Of a stretch of 64,000 bases of DNA, positions 35,012 to 44,980 are shown piece by piece. The translations under genes were made by a program, and so were the position numbers. The stretch lies in assembly GCA_903813345.2 (NCBI GenBank), contig CAIIXF020000002.1, forward strand, positions 10,870,150 to 10,934,149, written 5' to 3'. The DNA comes from Owenia fusiformis (taxonomy: Eukaryota; Annelida; Polychaeta; Sabellida; Oweniidae). Each line of letters begins with the position of its first letter. Positions within the stretch are counted from its first letter, which is position 1. The notes beneath the pieces are model-generated. The model worked only from the letters and a program-made list of their open reading frames with translations, had not been told where the DNA came from and did not search any database.

Positions 35012-36319
35012 TGACCAGAAAAAGGGTTCATAGTCCTAGTTTCTGTTATATCTATTTTCATCTTGTGTTATACTATATTACTATATATTTATTTTTATTC
35101 TCTATTTCATGCAGAGGAGGGGGGGGGGGGTAGTAAAAATTTAAATAAAAAGTGTTTTTAGATTTTTGAGGATTATTTCTTTATTCAATAAGTGCTGAGA
35201 AATCTCAAATAGCAAGTATATGAAACTGCAAATAATATTTTTAGATTTTTTTTATTTCATTTTTATTTAGTTTGTTTTTACCATGGGCATTGAATAGATT
35301 GAAAGTCCATGGTGTTACTGTATTCACTAGGGCAGAGCATTTGTACTGAAAAGTGTTTTCAGTTTAAATAATAAGTGTTAATGATTAAAAAATAAAAACC
35401 AAAAACAGGGCTTATTTTTCAAAACTCTAAACTTTGAAAAATCTGGAGGAAAATCTGGGAGATTTTCTTTGGCAAATTATTTATCAAGTTCTGTGTATGA
35501 AATAATTAAATTACATAGGATGCTTCCTTTATAGCAGACTCTAATCAAACTGAGAGTCACTCTGTAATAAGGTTTGTTTTGCTTTGCCAAATTATTTTTG
35601 TTTTGTTTATGGATTAATGGATTAATAAAGTTTCTTTAGACACATCCTGAGACTGAGTCTAACTGTAATCAGAGTTTTTTAAGTTATGTTTATCGACTTA
35701 ATTATCTAAAACACATCCTGTAATGTCTGATTGCATTTTCTCTATCAAATCTAAAATATCAAATCAATAAACGGATTATTTTCCGATTGAAGGATTTCTT
35801 ACTTCCAGACACATCTTCCTTCCTTTATAATTGTGATGATTACAAGGTGAAGTGTAAATTCCAAGACTTGACCCAAGCAAAAAAAAGTCAAATGTTTTTG
35901 CAATAACTTATAAAGTTTTGAAGGGATTTTGTAAAAATGATAGTCATGACAGCGAGGGGATTTAAGTTAGGTTCAATATATTTTCATTCACAAGACAAGT
36001 TTACTAAACTATTTCAGTACTTTAATCAAACCATTTTAATTCTGACATGTATGCATGAGATACATACATTTGAAATATATTTTTTAAAGAGCAAGATAAT
36101 TATTTTATGTTGTATTGAGATAATATTGCCATAGTTTTAAAGGGTTGCATTCGATTGAAATGGTTGCAAGAAATGCAACCAAAATTGTCAAGCGTTTACA
36201 ATGGTTACATATGATTGAAACATTTTCAATGGGTTTACAACCAAAATTGTAATGGTTGCATCGTAACGGTTGGCATGGTTGCATAAATGATCGGATCAAT
36301 GATTGTACAATGATTGTGC

Positions 36320-36363
36320 AACGGTTTAAATTCGGACTTTCAAGGTTGAATTTTTTATAAGGG
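36320..36363 (-). repeat. Right 44-bp terminal inverted repeat
   Basis: Exact reverse complement of 33645-33688. Confidence 0.95.
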
Positions 36364-36622
36364 TTATATCAGAAGTTAAATTAACAAGACAGCACAACAA
36401 AAGTAAAGACAGCATCATACAAAACATAATATCAGGGCGGATAATAAGAAAATACAGAATGACAAAGAAAACTGGAATGAATAGACAACTGTTGTCCAAA
36501 GCAACAGACAATAAGGTGAACTTTGAAGCATACAAGGGGGTCCGTGAGAGTGACTGTACTCTGTATGTGTACCCAACTTGCCCAGGTAACAAACATGTCA
36601 GTGATCAGGTAAATATTTATGC
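36364..36622 (+). repeat. Inverted duplication, interrupted copy, right piece
   Basis: Reverse complement of 32289-32547 (allowing for the 2-bp duplication). Carries the plus-strand version of the candidate exon, with CAG/GTAAAT at about 36609. 45 + 259 - 2 equals the 302 bp of the intact copy. Confidence 0.85.
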
Positions 36623-36849
36623 CCCATCTTTAAATTGATACAGTACAGCCTCGTTCTGTGTTTCATATCCACAATTTGCATAGGCTTGTTGTGCCAGACA
36701 TTTTAATTCCTGAGCCATTTGGGTAAAGGCTCATTTGGTTTATGGAAACAAGATTTCAACTGAGACTTGTACATCTCATTTTGGCATTGGGGTTGAAACC
36801 TGTCTTCCAATGACTTGCACAAGCTATCATTATCCGAGATAATTTTTCA

Positions 36850-37280
36850 AGCTAGTGCTGCCATCATACGTCACCGCTTTCTTAGCTTTTGTTACAGTTG
36901 TTTTGTCGGGCTTGTGTTTGCTATTATATCCAGAATACATGGCATTGATGGGTAGTTACTGGGCAGTTATTTGTACCTGTAGCATACATTCTTCCTTGAC
37001 TATTTTCATTGGTGCTGGTACGATGATTCTTATCTAGTTCATCAACATACTGATACACATATTCTCATCCTTTCGCATCAGTCCCTACCCTGAATGTATT
37101 CTTAGTCATTTCAAGTAAAGTTTCACGTCCGTGTCTGCATAAATATAACATTAGTTCAAAGAAGACATTATTTTTGAGACCCACTGGTGTATTTCCATCA
37201 AACACATGAGTTGATTCTGCAGCTTGACCGTACAGCTTCGTTATATCTTCTGGTTCAGTGGGGGATTTGTGATCAGTTGA
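36850..37280 (-). pseudogene. DUF3504 domain (Crypton-type tyrosine recombinase relic)
   Basis: Minus translation from about 37275: SPTEPEDITKLYGQAAESTH, then TPVGLKNNVFFELMLYLCRH, GRETLLEMTKNTFRVGTDAK, EYVYQYVDELDKNH, and RMYATGTNNCPV. This is the conserved core of the ZMYM2/QRICH1/KIAA1958-type DUF3504 domain, which descends from Crypton tyrosine recombinases. One in-frame stop (before EYVYQ) and further stops after CPV show decay. The catalytic His-x-x-Arg/Tyr part that would follow toward 36640 is not recognisable. It could be a Crypton-family transposon or a decayed host-gene copy. Confidence 0.65.
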
Positions 37281-37290
37281 ACCTGAAAGA

Positions 37291-38250
37291 ATTCGTGAAA
37301 TATATAGGAAGAATCATAAAAGTTAAGTGAATTGTTAGGTAAGTGACATGGAATGATAATACCTCCTTAAAACTGCCCAGATTTACTTACATTTTTAGGG
37401 TATTGTTTCACTTAAAATATGTTTGTGAAATATATAGGAAGAATTATAAAAGGTAAGTGAATTGTAAGGTGAGTGACATGGAATGATAATTCCTTCTTAA
37501 AATTGCCCAGATTTACTTACATTTCTAGGGTATTGTTTCACTTCAGTTATGTTTGTGCTAGGTTTGTGAAATATATAGGAAGAATTATAAAAGGTAAATG
37601 ATTTGTAAGGTAAGTGACATAAAATGATAATTCCTCCTTAATATTGCCCATATTTGCTTGCATTTCTATGGTATTGTTCCACTTAAGTTATGTTTGTTCT
37701 AGGTTTGTGAAATATATAGGAAGAATCATAAAAGGTAAGTGAATTGTAAGGTGGGTGACCTGGAATGATAATTCCTCCTTAAAGTTGCCCAGATTTGCTT
37801 ACATTTCTAGGGTATTGCTTAACTTCAATTATGTTTGTTCTAGGTTTGTGAAATATATAGGAACATTCATAAAAGGTAAGTGAATTGTAAGGTGAGTGAC
37901 AGGAATGATAATTCCTCCTTAAAGTTGCCCAGATTTGCTTACATTTCTAGGGTATTGTTTAACTTCAATTATGTTTGTTCTGGGTTTGTGAAATATATAG
38001 GAACAATCATAAAAGGTAAGTGAATTGTAAGGTGAATGACATGGAATGATAATTCCTCCTTAAAGTTGCCCAGATTTGCTTACATTTCTAGGGTATTGTT
38101 TAACTTCAATTATGTTTGTTCTAGGTTTATGAAATATATAGGAACAATCATAAAAGGTAAGTGAATTGTAAGGTGAGTGACATGGAATGATAATTCCTCC
38201 TTAAAATTGCCCAGATTTACTTACATTTCTTGGGTATTGTTCCACTTGAA
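37291..38250. repeat. 141-bp tandem array, about 6.7 units
   Basis: Unit starts GTGAAATATATAGGAAGAAT and includes AATGATAATTCCTCCTTAAA and GCCCAGATTTGCTTACATTT. Starts lie near 37294, 37426, 37566, 37708, 37848, 37989 and 38127; the first unit lacks about 10 bp. Middle units are the most similar to each other. Confidence 0.9.
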
Positions 38251-38299
38251 TTGTGAAAAATACTATTAATTAAATAAAATTATTAAATAAAATTAATTG

Positions 38300-38664
38300 G
38301 TAAAATTTTCATCAAGACATAGATTGAGCGAACTGTTTGAAATACTAAGAGGAACCTAGAAAGTAATTCATTAAAAAAAGATTAAAAAGAAAATTGAAAA
38401 TTTGTGAAATTAAAAAATTGACCTAGAATTTGAACTTTGACCTAGATAAAAATTTGACCCAATTTCCCAGAAACTACGTCACATACCCTAACTGAATATG
38501 TAATTAGATTTACCTTAAACCTTCTAGTTATTGAGAAATCATGCTAATAAGAATAAAAATACAGGCAAAAACAATAGACTCCAGATTTTCAATCTGGAGT
38601 CTAATAATAAGAATACTGGCAAAAACAATAGACTCCAGATTGACATCTGGAGTCTAATAATTGC
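38300..38664 (-). mobile_element. Helentron-like element, 5' fragment
   Basis: Minus orientation: two palindromes AGACTCCAGAT(n)ATCTGGAGTCT, each followed by TATTGTTTTTGCC, then sequence matching the copy at 48660 (GGGAAATTGGGTCAAATTTT). The 3' half with the terminal hairpin is absent. Same family as 48379-51418. Confidence 0.6.
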
Positions 38665-39458
38665 AAATTACAGATTCCCTGGGGATTTTCCAAAATTGAT
38701 CTGAAAAGTTAAAACAGTAGCCAAATTAATTGTATCTCATTAATTGCCAGGGAAATTGAAATTTTAAAGATTCAACATTTGGTTCAGATTTTGTTATCAA
38801 TTATAACTAAACAAAACCATGGATGAAGGAAAACTGTACAAGTATTTCTCAATTTAAGGATGCAGTACTGGGTCAGCGTAGAATAAGTTCAAGACATTAG
38901 ATCTTGCTTATATTTGTACACTGTATCACAATGATGTTATCATTATCCAAGTGCAATATGAAGATGATTGCCCAACTGGTAATTACAAAAGAAAAAATAT
39001 ATTTTACCACCCAAAATATTCCTTTTTACATGTAAATCAGATTTCAAATGTGTGGTGATTGCAATATGTCACTTATTAGGTGGTGACATAATGAACAATA
39101 AAGGAAAGCATCATTGTACAGACTCGTAGCTGGATGGGTGGGGGAGGGGGGTTATCGCCCCCCGGAATCTTCAAAATCATATATTTTTCTTTTTACACTC
39201 CTTGTTATTTATGCTTGACACATATATTTTGACTAAATGATCAGCCCCATAACTTGACCAGGTAGATAGGTAGACCCCCCAGGTCAATCATTCAGGAGCA
39301 CTACATATTTTAGAGATTATGGGGTAAGTATACTTTTTGGCAAATAATTGGCTTTTTGCATTCAAACCCCCCAGATAAATAGCCATCCTGATCCCCCTTA
39401 GTAAGACCTGGTAATGGGCCTGATGATTCTCTAATCCAAGATGAATTTAGTTGTCTTC
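38665..39458. other. Sequence without a recognisable gene
   Basis: No feature supported. Contains GGGTGGGGGAGGGGGG near 39136, which could fold as a G-quadruplex. Confidence 0.4.
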
Positions 39459-39777
39459 GGTTCTGTGGTGTAAAGGTTAGCACTCTGGACTTCTGATGCC
39501 AAGATCCTGGGTTCAATCCCAGCTTGCGGCGACAGGAGCCAGCTCATGCTAACTAGTACACCAGAGAAGTTGATTACTAGAGTGATACCTACTGGATAAA
39601 AGGCCTGTGCTGGCTTGAACTGTCTGTGGTTCTAGCCAGGATAAAGATACCAGGTCCTGTCAGATTAATACGGGGAGCTGTTTCTACCTTAGGATATCAA
39701 GTTACATTATCCTACCACACATATATGCCCTATGGTGTCTGTGTGAGATATGTAAATCAAATGAAAATGAAAAAAAA
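39459..39777 (+). mobile_element. tRNA-Gln-derived SINE with A-rich tail
   Basis: The head (39459-39530) is close to tRNA-Gln: GGTTCTGTGGTGTAAAGGTT then AGCACTCTGGACTTCTG, with A-box TGGTGTAAAGG and B-box GGGTTCAATCCC. The acceptor stem does not pair, so it is not a tRNA gene. A body of about 220 bp unrelated to tRNA follows, ending in AAATGAAAATGAAAAAAA. This is the standard RNA polymerase III SINE layout. No target duplication was evident. Confidence 0.75.
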
Positions 39778-39889
39778 GTGTAACTAATGTAATAATGAAC
39801 TACTAGCAGATATATGATAACATTAGGCATATCACCTTTATTGTGCTCAAGTTGATAAATAATCAGTTACCTTTTTAATTATTTTCTTA

Positions 39890-40320
39890 TCCTTTGTTAC
39901 ACAAACTGGGACACCCTCTGAAAAGAGTGTCACAATGCCAGCACTCTGGTCTCTGGAGTGAACTAAAACAAAATGTTGGTATGCCAGCCCAGAGCTGGCA
40001 TACCATGAATCTGCTGATTACTTTCACCTCCACCAAGCTGTAGACATTCTGTATGATTAAAACTTTCATTGGCCTGTGTACTTTCAAGATTGGCCAATTT
40101 ACTGGCAGAATCTTTAAAATTTGAAACAATCTTTTTTTGGTTCATCATGCAATTTGGGATTTTGGAGGGTATTGTCTCTTGGTAAACTAGAGTATTTCTT
40201 ACTTGAATCTGACATATGCTTGCACCATGCTTCATCACAGTGATCATGATAGCCAAAAGGACAGCATCTAACCCCCTTGTGATACCAGCAGGATTACCTT
40301 TATTTTGAGAACACATATAG
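39890..40320 (-). pseudogene. Mutator-like/YqaJ-associated transposon protein fragment
   Basis: A 117-codon minus frame includes NKGNPAGITRGLDAV, then in a second frame HDHCDEAWCKHM and SLPRD, then back in the first SASKLANLESTQANESFNHT. The last block matches the conserved L-x-x-L-x-S-(T/S)-Q-(A/S)-NES-x-N-x-x motif and the former the DH-x-x-C-x-x-x-WC motif of Mutator-like transposase-domain proteins that often precede a YqaJ nuclease in invertebrate elements. Two frameshifts and truncation make it a relic. Confidence 0.5.
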
Positions 40321-41899
40321 TTGAAGCACTATCTAAGGTATCCTTTTATATCAGATTTAATTACTTTGTATGATTTTGATAGTGTCCATAATTTGTTTGA
40401 GAATGTTTTCTTCATGTGGTTACTGTCTGAAAGTTTTTCAATGGTAGGATCTACAGAACTATGTCACAGATGTTTCTAACAGGTTAAAATGGTCTTAGGC
40501 TGTAGAATTGATTAATTGGCTGCATTAGCATACATTAGTGGTCACTTCTCTGATTGGCTGTTGCTTAGCTGCATTTAAGTTGCTAGGCTGTATAATTAAG
40601 TTTCAAAATGGCAGCAAACAACTTAATTCTTCCTTTATTTTAAACAATTTTAGCTGTTTCAGTTTCAGTTCAGTTTCAAATTATCTTGTTTAAAACTATT
40701 TTTACCCCTTGACTTTCATAAAGCGGTTGCTTATATTCTAAGTTTTCCTAATGCAAGTTTTCATGGTGATTAAAGCATTTGTTCCTCACAAATCACTTTG
40801 ATATAAACTGTTTGACATATGGTTCCTTGGATCTGGAATAGACTATGTCCACCCTTTTGGATTTCAATATACTATTCAAGTTTTCATGTTAAGACTTTGT
40901 TTAATCATTGGATTAATCCACGCAAGATCAGGTTAACTTGTAATTCCATCCCAAAAGCTGCCTAATGCATTTCCCGGGGATTTGTGCCATGATTGTCTAT
41001 TACTACATATGATTCTCCTGGATACAAGTGTAAATTAACTGTCTTTTGAATAGAAAATGAACCAAAGATGAATTAAGTTAAGGAAACCAATTGGAAGAAT
41101 GATTATTTAGATCATGGATAAGACTTATATGTACAGTACATGTGAAACACAATATAAAGTAAGAAAAAAAACATTAATATTAATACTGCTGCAAGGAATT
41201 ATGGACCACTTATAATTAAATAAACATTGTCAAATGACCCTACAAACAGACTATATTTTTTGGAGACATATGTACTTGGATATTTGTGTGTAAACTGTTT
41301 TAATTGAAGGTATTACCTCATTATCCCCCTCCCATCGACACATATACACTCATATAATGCCAAAGTAACAATTTTGTTAGACTGTAAACATTTACAAACA
41401 TGTTTCTCAAATTATTTTAATAGTAACTATCAGTCCACTGATTATAGAACACATAATGAAATGTTATAAAGGTTATAAAGTAGGGTTATCATGCTAATTC
41501 CCATATGTTAAGATGCTAAGTGGTGGTCATTTAAAGTCAATTTAACAGATAATTAAGAACTTGCGTGGTTGTAATGAAATGTCTATCTATTAGGTGAAGA
41601 TTTAATCTCAATGTTTAAGTAAAGAATATTGAAGTCTTAACTGGTGAAAGCTATTAAATAAGCTTTAATTTTTCTTTAAAAGTCATAAAAACTTGCATAG
41701 AAACCCAGCTCTGCCTGAAAATAAGCAGTGGAAATATGAAACCTCCACTACTAAGGAGTAAGCTAAGCATGTGTGGCAATGTGGCAATCGTGCTACTGTC
41801 TTCATCACCTGCTAGCGTAGGGTACCAATTTCAATACCCTTAGATTTTGCATCATGAACCATTTCTACTACCATTGATGCCTCCATAGATTTAGCACTA
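40321..41899. other. AT-rich sequence without a recognisable gene
   Basis: No supported feature up to the target site of the Ty3/gypsy element. Confidence 0.4.
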
Positions 41900-41903
41900 C
41901 CTT

Positions 41904-43331
41904 TGTAGCATATATATATACTTGCTATTTATTACTCAGTGGTCTTTTCAGTGACAAACAAGCACTATTACGGTTATTAAACTTTATTAATACACATATA
42001 AATTACAATAAATACGATCTGAAATATTACGTGTTTTAGAAAATTAAGTTAATATTTATTAAGCACGATAGTCCATAAAGATGCACCAATACGTTAATGA
42101 AATGAATGTTTATTTGTATGTTTACTATATGAATATATTTTAGTGTCAATTTTTTGTTCACTTTAATTCAATAGATTGTGATCCAATATTTCATCAACAA
42201 TGACAACTCTCTTCAGCTAATGGTTCGGCTAATAAATTCGGCTAATTCGTCGGCTAATCTGTCGGCTAATTCTTTGGCTAACAGGGTTGTTTATGATATT
42301 AAGTTCGGCTAACCAGCTTCGGCTAACAGGATTATTTATAATGTTCGGCTAACTCTTTCGGCTAGCAGAACAATGTTTATAACAATTAGAATTCAGCAAC
42401 TTGTTTCGGCTAATCACTTGATTGAGCAATACCATGAAGACTTTTTGTGTGCTTCAATAGGCTAACCAAGAATAACATAACCTTAAACCTGGAAATATAT
42501 AGAATACAATTCGGCTAATTAACACAATTCGGCTAATCAACACAATTCGGCTAATCAACACAATTCGGCTAATTGCTCTGTTCTACTGAATTGACCCAGA
42601 GATTCGGCTAATTTCCCTGATCGGCCGGCTAATGTTGTGGAATTTCCGGCTAAACACCAGGCTAAACTCCAAAACAATCGGCTAATTGTAACCCTAGAAA
42701 AACCCAATATAGAGGGAGAATGCACCGTCGGCTAATATACCTTTACAATAGCTCAATAGTCGGCTTAAATGGCTAGCTCGGCTAACTTACCACAAGTCTT
42801 GTCAGTGGTTTCCGATTCTTCACGAGAATGGCGGTCGTAACCAGGACACGGACTTATATAGGAATCCAAACCATTGTTTTACGTCATATTCAAACTTTGC
42901 GCTTCTATAATGGCAAACTTTTTGCAGAACGGAAATAATCTATATATCACTAGTTTTACTTATTTACTCCAAATTAAAGCTTCAATTATATTCTAATAAA
43001 TCATTTACCATCCTTGCATTTAATTGCAACATTATCAAATATTCAGAAACAGCTGAACGCTTCTCATAAGTTTTGATTTCGTTTCACCATTAATAATCTA
43101 CTTCCGGTCAGAGCAGAAGAAACCAATTTTAAAGATTTCTCGGGACATTTTGTAAGTTTTCTCATTTTTATACTAGACTTCATGTCATTTACGTATAATT
43201 TATCGTTTCTTTACATTACAGGGGTAACTTTGATCACTGATATAAGTTCGATTTATTATATATATCATATCTTATTGTATAAAAGGACTTCAGATTTTCA
43301 TTCATAAAAATGACGAACCACAATCGTCACA
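41904..43331 (-). repeat. 3' LTR of the Ty3/gypsy element
   Basis: 1428 bp, matching 54398-55827 with roughly a dozen substitutions and a few small indels by eye. Indels fall mostly in the TCGGCTAA motif array (42220-42790). The LTR end at 43331 abuts the polypurine tract. Confidence 0.95.
42215..42790 (-). promoter_or_regulatory. Array of about 20 dispersed TCGGCTAA motifs in the LTR
   Basis: The octamer TCGGCTAA (minus strand TTAGCCGA), usually as TTCGGCTAAT, occurs about 20 times in 575 bp with irregular spacing of 8 to 60 bp and unrelated sequence between, so it is not a simple tandem repeat. The 5' LTR has the same array (54700-55280) with slightly different copy number. It lies downstream of the TATA box in the sense of transcription, so it would be in the transcript. 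Confidence 0.8.
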
Positions 43332-43334
43332 TTA

Positions 43335-43348
43335 CTCCCCTCTTCTTT
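43335..43348 (-). other. Polypurine tract
   Basis: The minus strand reads AAAGAAGAGGGGAG followed by TAA and the LTR start. It is the expected plus-strand DNA primer site immediately upstream of a 3' LTR. Confidence 0.85.
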
Positions 43349-43425
43349 ATGAGATGTGTCCTCACATCTGTAACATAATAAAAAATAAAAATATATATAT
43401 TTAACATATTTACAATTTTCCTTTA

Positions 43426-43793
43426 TTACAATATAATACAATTTCTATTAGAGGTCTCTGGTCTATCCCATTGTAGTCTTGCAACGTCCTTAGTGTTCAA
43501 ATTGCTGTCTACAACATTCCCTACACTACAACTGTCCTCATCACTACCGCTATTACCATCACTTTCACCGCTACTACTATCACTGTCCCCACTACTACCA
43601 TCACTGTCCCCACTACTACCATCATTGTCCCCACTACTACCATCACTGTCCCCACTACTACCATCACTGTCACTACTACTACCACTGCTCTCACTGCCAT
43701 CACCCTGTCCATCCCTGCATTCATCGTCACCAGAACCATCACCTCTATCGCCACATTCACCATCATCATCCTCCACTTCTACACTCTCCTTCG
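43426..43793 (-). CDS. Accessory gene, exon B: Ser/Asp-rich acidic tail
   Basis: An open minus frame runs to a stop at 43426. After VAKESVEVEDDDGECGD it becomes a repeat of (D/N)GSSGDSDGSSGDSD type, then ends VVDSNLNTKDVARLQWDRPE and about ten more residues. A splice acceptor (CTCTGTTGTAG, exon beginning 43793) joins it in frame to exon A, giving 374 residues. A diverged relative at 58003-58370 keeps the frame and the VVDS(D/N)L(R/N)TKD(I/V)A and WDR-x-x-(T/S)SNR motifs, evidence that it codes. Acidic low-complexity tails can act in transcription or chromatin binding; its role here is unknown. Confidence 0.6.
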
Positions 43794-43899
43794 CTACAAC
43801 AGAGTTCATATATTTCAATATCTCTCACATATTATTTGTGTTTACTTATTCATTATATACCTTCTATGTATATTACTTTTATTAGTTAAATTATCTCAC
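43794..43899 (-). other. Putative 106-nt intron flanked by 20-bp direct repeats
   Basis: Donor AAG/GTGAGATAA at 43900/43899 fits the consensus; acceptor TGTTGTAG at 43794. The 20-mer AGCGAAGGAGAGTGTAGAAG lies just before the donor (43900-43919) and again at 43776-43795, across the acceptor. Using either the TTGTAG or the later GTAGAAG as acceptor keeps the frame. It may have arisen by a tandem duplication. Confidence 0.5.
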
Positions 43900-44656
43900 C
43901 TTCTACACTCTCCTTCGCTTTCTGCTCTTTCTCCCACTCTTCTCTCAACTCCTTCCTCATCGTCTCCCGTTTCCTCTCTTCTCTTTTCTCGTTCTCCTTC
44001 GTTCGTCTAATAATTCTCTGCAAGTTGCTTTCTTGCCTTGGGTTTCTCTTGAGACGAACTAGTGTTGGCGATTCTGAATAAACAGGCAATCCAACCAAAT
44101 CTATCGGCACCCCTGGCTCCTCTCCCAAATCCTCTTCCGCTTGTATCAGTCTTTGTTCCACCACTTTCTTGTTTTCCACGTCCATCCTCCTTCGCTTTCT
44201 CTCCGCAGCAACCCTCTTCACCTGCTCCTTACACTTCTGCTCATGCTCCCTCACTCCCTCAGCCAACTTCTGCTCCAATCCTCGCATCTCCTCATCGAAC
44301 TTGTTGCATCTTTCCTTGAACTCCATCTCTTTACGTCTTCCGCTTCCTGCTTCTTCTCTCTCCTTCGTTCTCTCATCTTCTACTTTCCTCCTTTTCACAC
44401 CCTCTTCCTCCTCCTCGGACCTTCTCTTCAATGGTGCTACGTAGTACTTGTTTGGGACAACTTCAAAACCATACTGATGTTCTCTTGACAACTTATGAAG
44501 CCTGAGCCTGTGGTTAAAGAGATCTTCCTTCCTTGTGAAACGTCTATTGCATACATCACATATAAACAACTTGACTGTCCTTTGGTGGACCCGCCTATGC
44601 CTGCTCAGGCTACTTGAATGTGAGAAGCTCACGTCACAGGATTCACAGGGAAACAT
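43900..44656 (-). CDS. Accessory gene, exon A: two C2H2 zinc fingers and coiled coil
   Basis: Begins right after a strong acceptor (ATATTTGCAG then ATGTTTCCC), which decides the start at 44656. Finger 1: C4, C7, H20, H24 (C-x2-C-x12-H-x3-H); finger 2: C33, C36, H49, H54. Residues about 75-250 are Glu/Lys/Arg-rich with long uninterrupted helix-forming stretches, a likely coiled coil, and a KRRKVEDER patch that could be a nuclear signal. No signal peptide or membrane segment, so it is not an envelope protein. Lying between pol and the 3' LTR, it is placed like env and may be expressed from a spliced transcript using the LTR donor. DNA binding or nuclear targeting of the element is a reasonable guess. 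Confidence 0.75.
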
Positions 44657-44980
44657 CTGCAAATATAACATTGGCAGTTATTAATGATATCTCTCTATCA
44701 TTTATTTATTATTACTTAATTATTACTTTTTTATATTTTCCTTTTACAGAGCCTATTTAATCACATCAGGATTTACTACATAAATTTTAATACTAAATTT
44801 ACAATAACCTGACAGCTCATTCTCCCCACATCCTCTTCAAAATCCTCCTTCCCCGGAACAGATTTGTTTAAAAAAACAAAACAAAAAAAACAAAAAACAA
44901 AACAACAACAACGATAAACATGCGTCATTATAAATCAATATTTATTAACAGCATATTTTATAAACACTATTTCAATGGAT
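44657..44980. other. Non-coding spacer between pol and the accessory gene
   Basis: AT-rich with an A/C-rich run at 44870-44915. On the minus strand it supplies a T-rich region upstream of the acceptor at 44657-44659. Confidence 0.5.

Larger units (their letters stand above)
33645..36363. mobile_element. 2.7-kb non-autonomous TIR transposon in the inverted duplication
   Basis: Perfect 44-bp terminal inverted repeats (33645-33688 and 36320-36363) beginning CCCTTATAAAAAATTCAACC. The flanks both have TT (33643-33644, 36364-36365). The unoccupied site is present in this window at about 32545 as the reverse complement of GCACTTATATCAG, which proves the insertion and a duplication of TT only; a decayed TTA duplication is possible. 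The interior has no transposase. The ends are crowded with GCAACCATTG-like motifs in opposite orientation. The superfamily is undetermined. Confidence 0.85.

Noticed and set aside
39459-39530. A functional tRNA-Gln gene
   Set aside because: A and B boxes fit, but the acceptor stem does not pair and the anticodon arm is irregular; the A-rich tail marks a SINE.
43493-44488. Plus-strand Ser/Leu/Pro-rich frames opposite the accessory gene
   Set aside because: They are the complement of the acidic repeat and of the Glu/Lys-rich coiled coil. The minus strand has zinc fingers and splice sites.
43426-44656. The accessory gene as an envelope protein
   Set aside because: No signal peptide, hydrophobic fusion segment or transmembrane anchor can be seen, whereas zinc fingers and acidic repeats are obvious.
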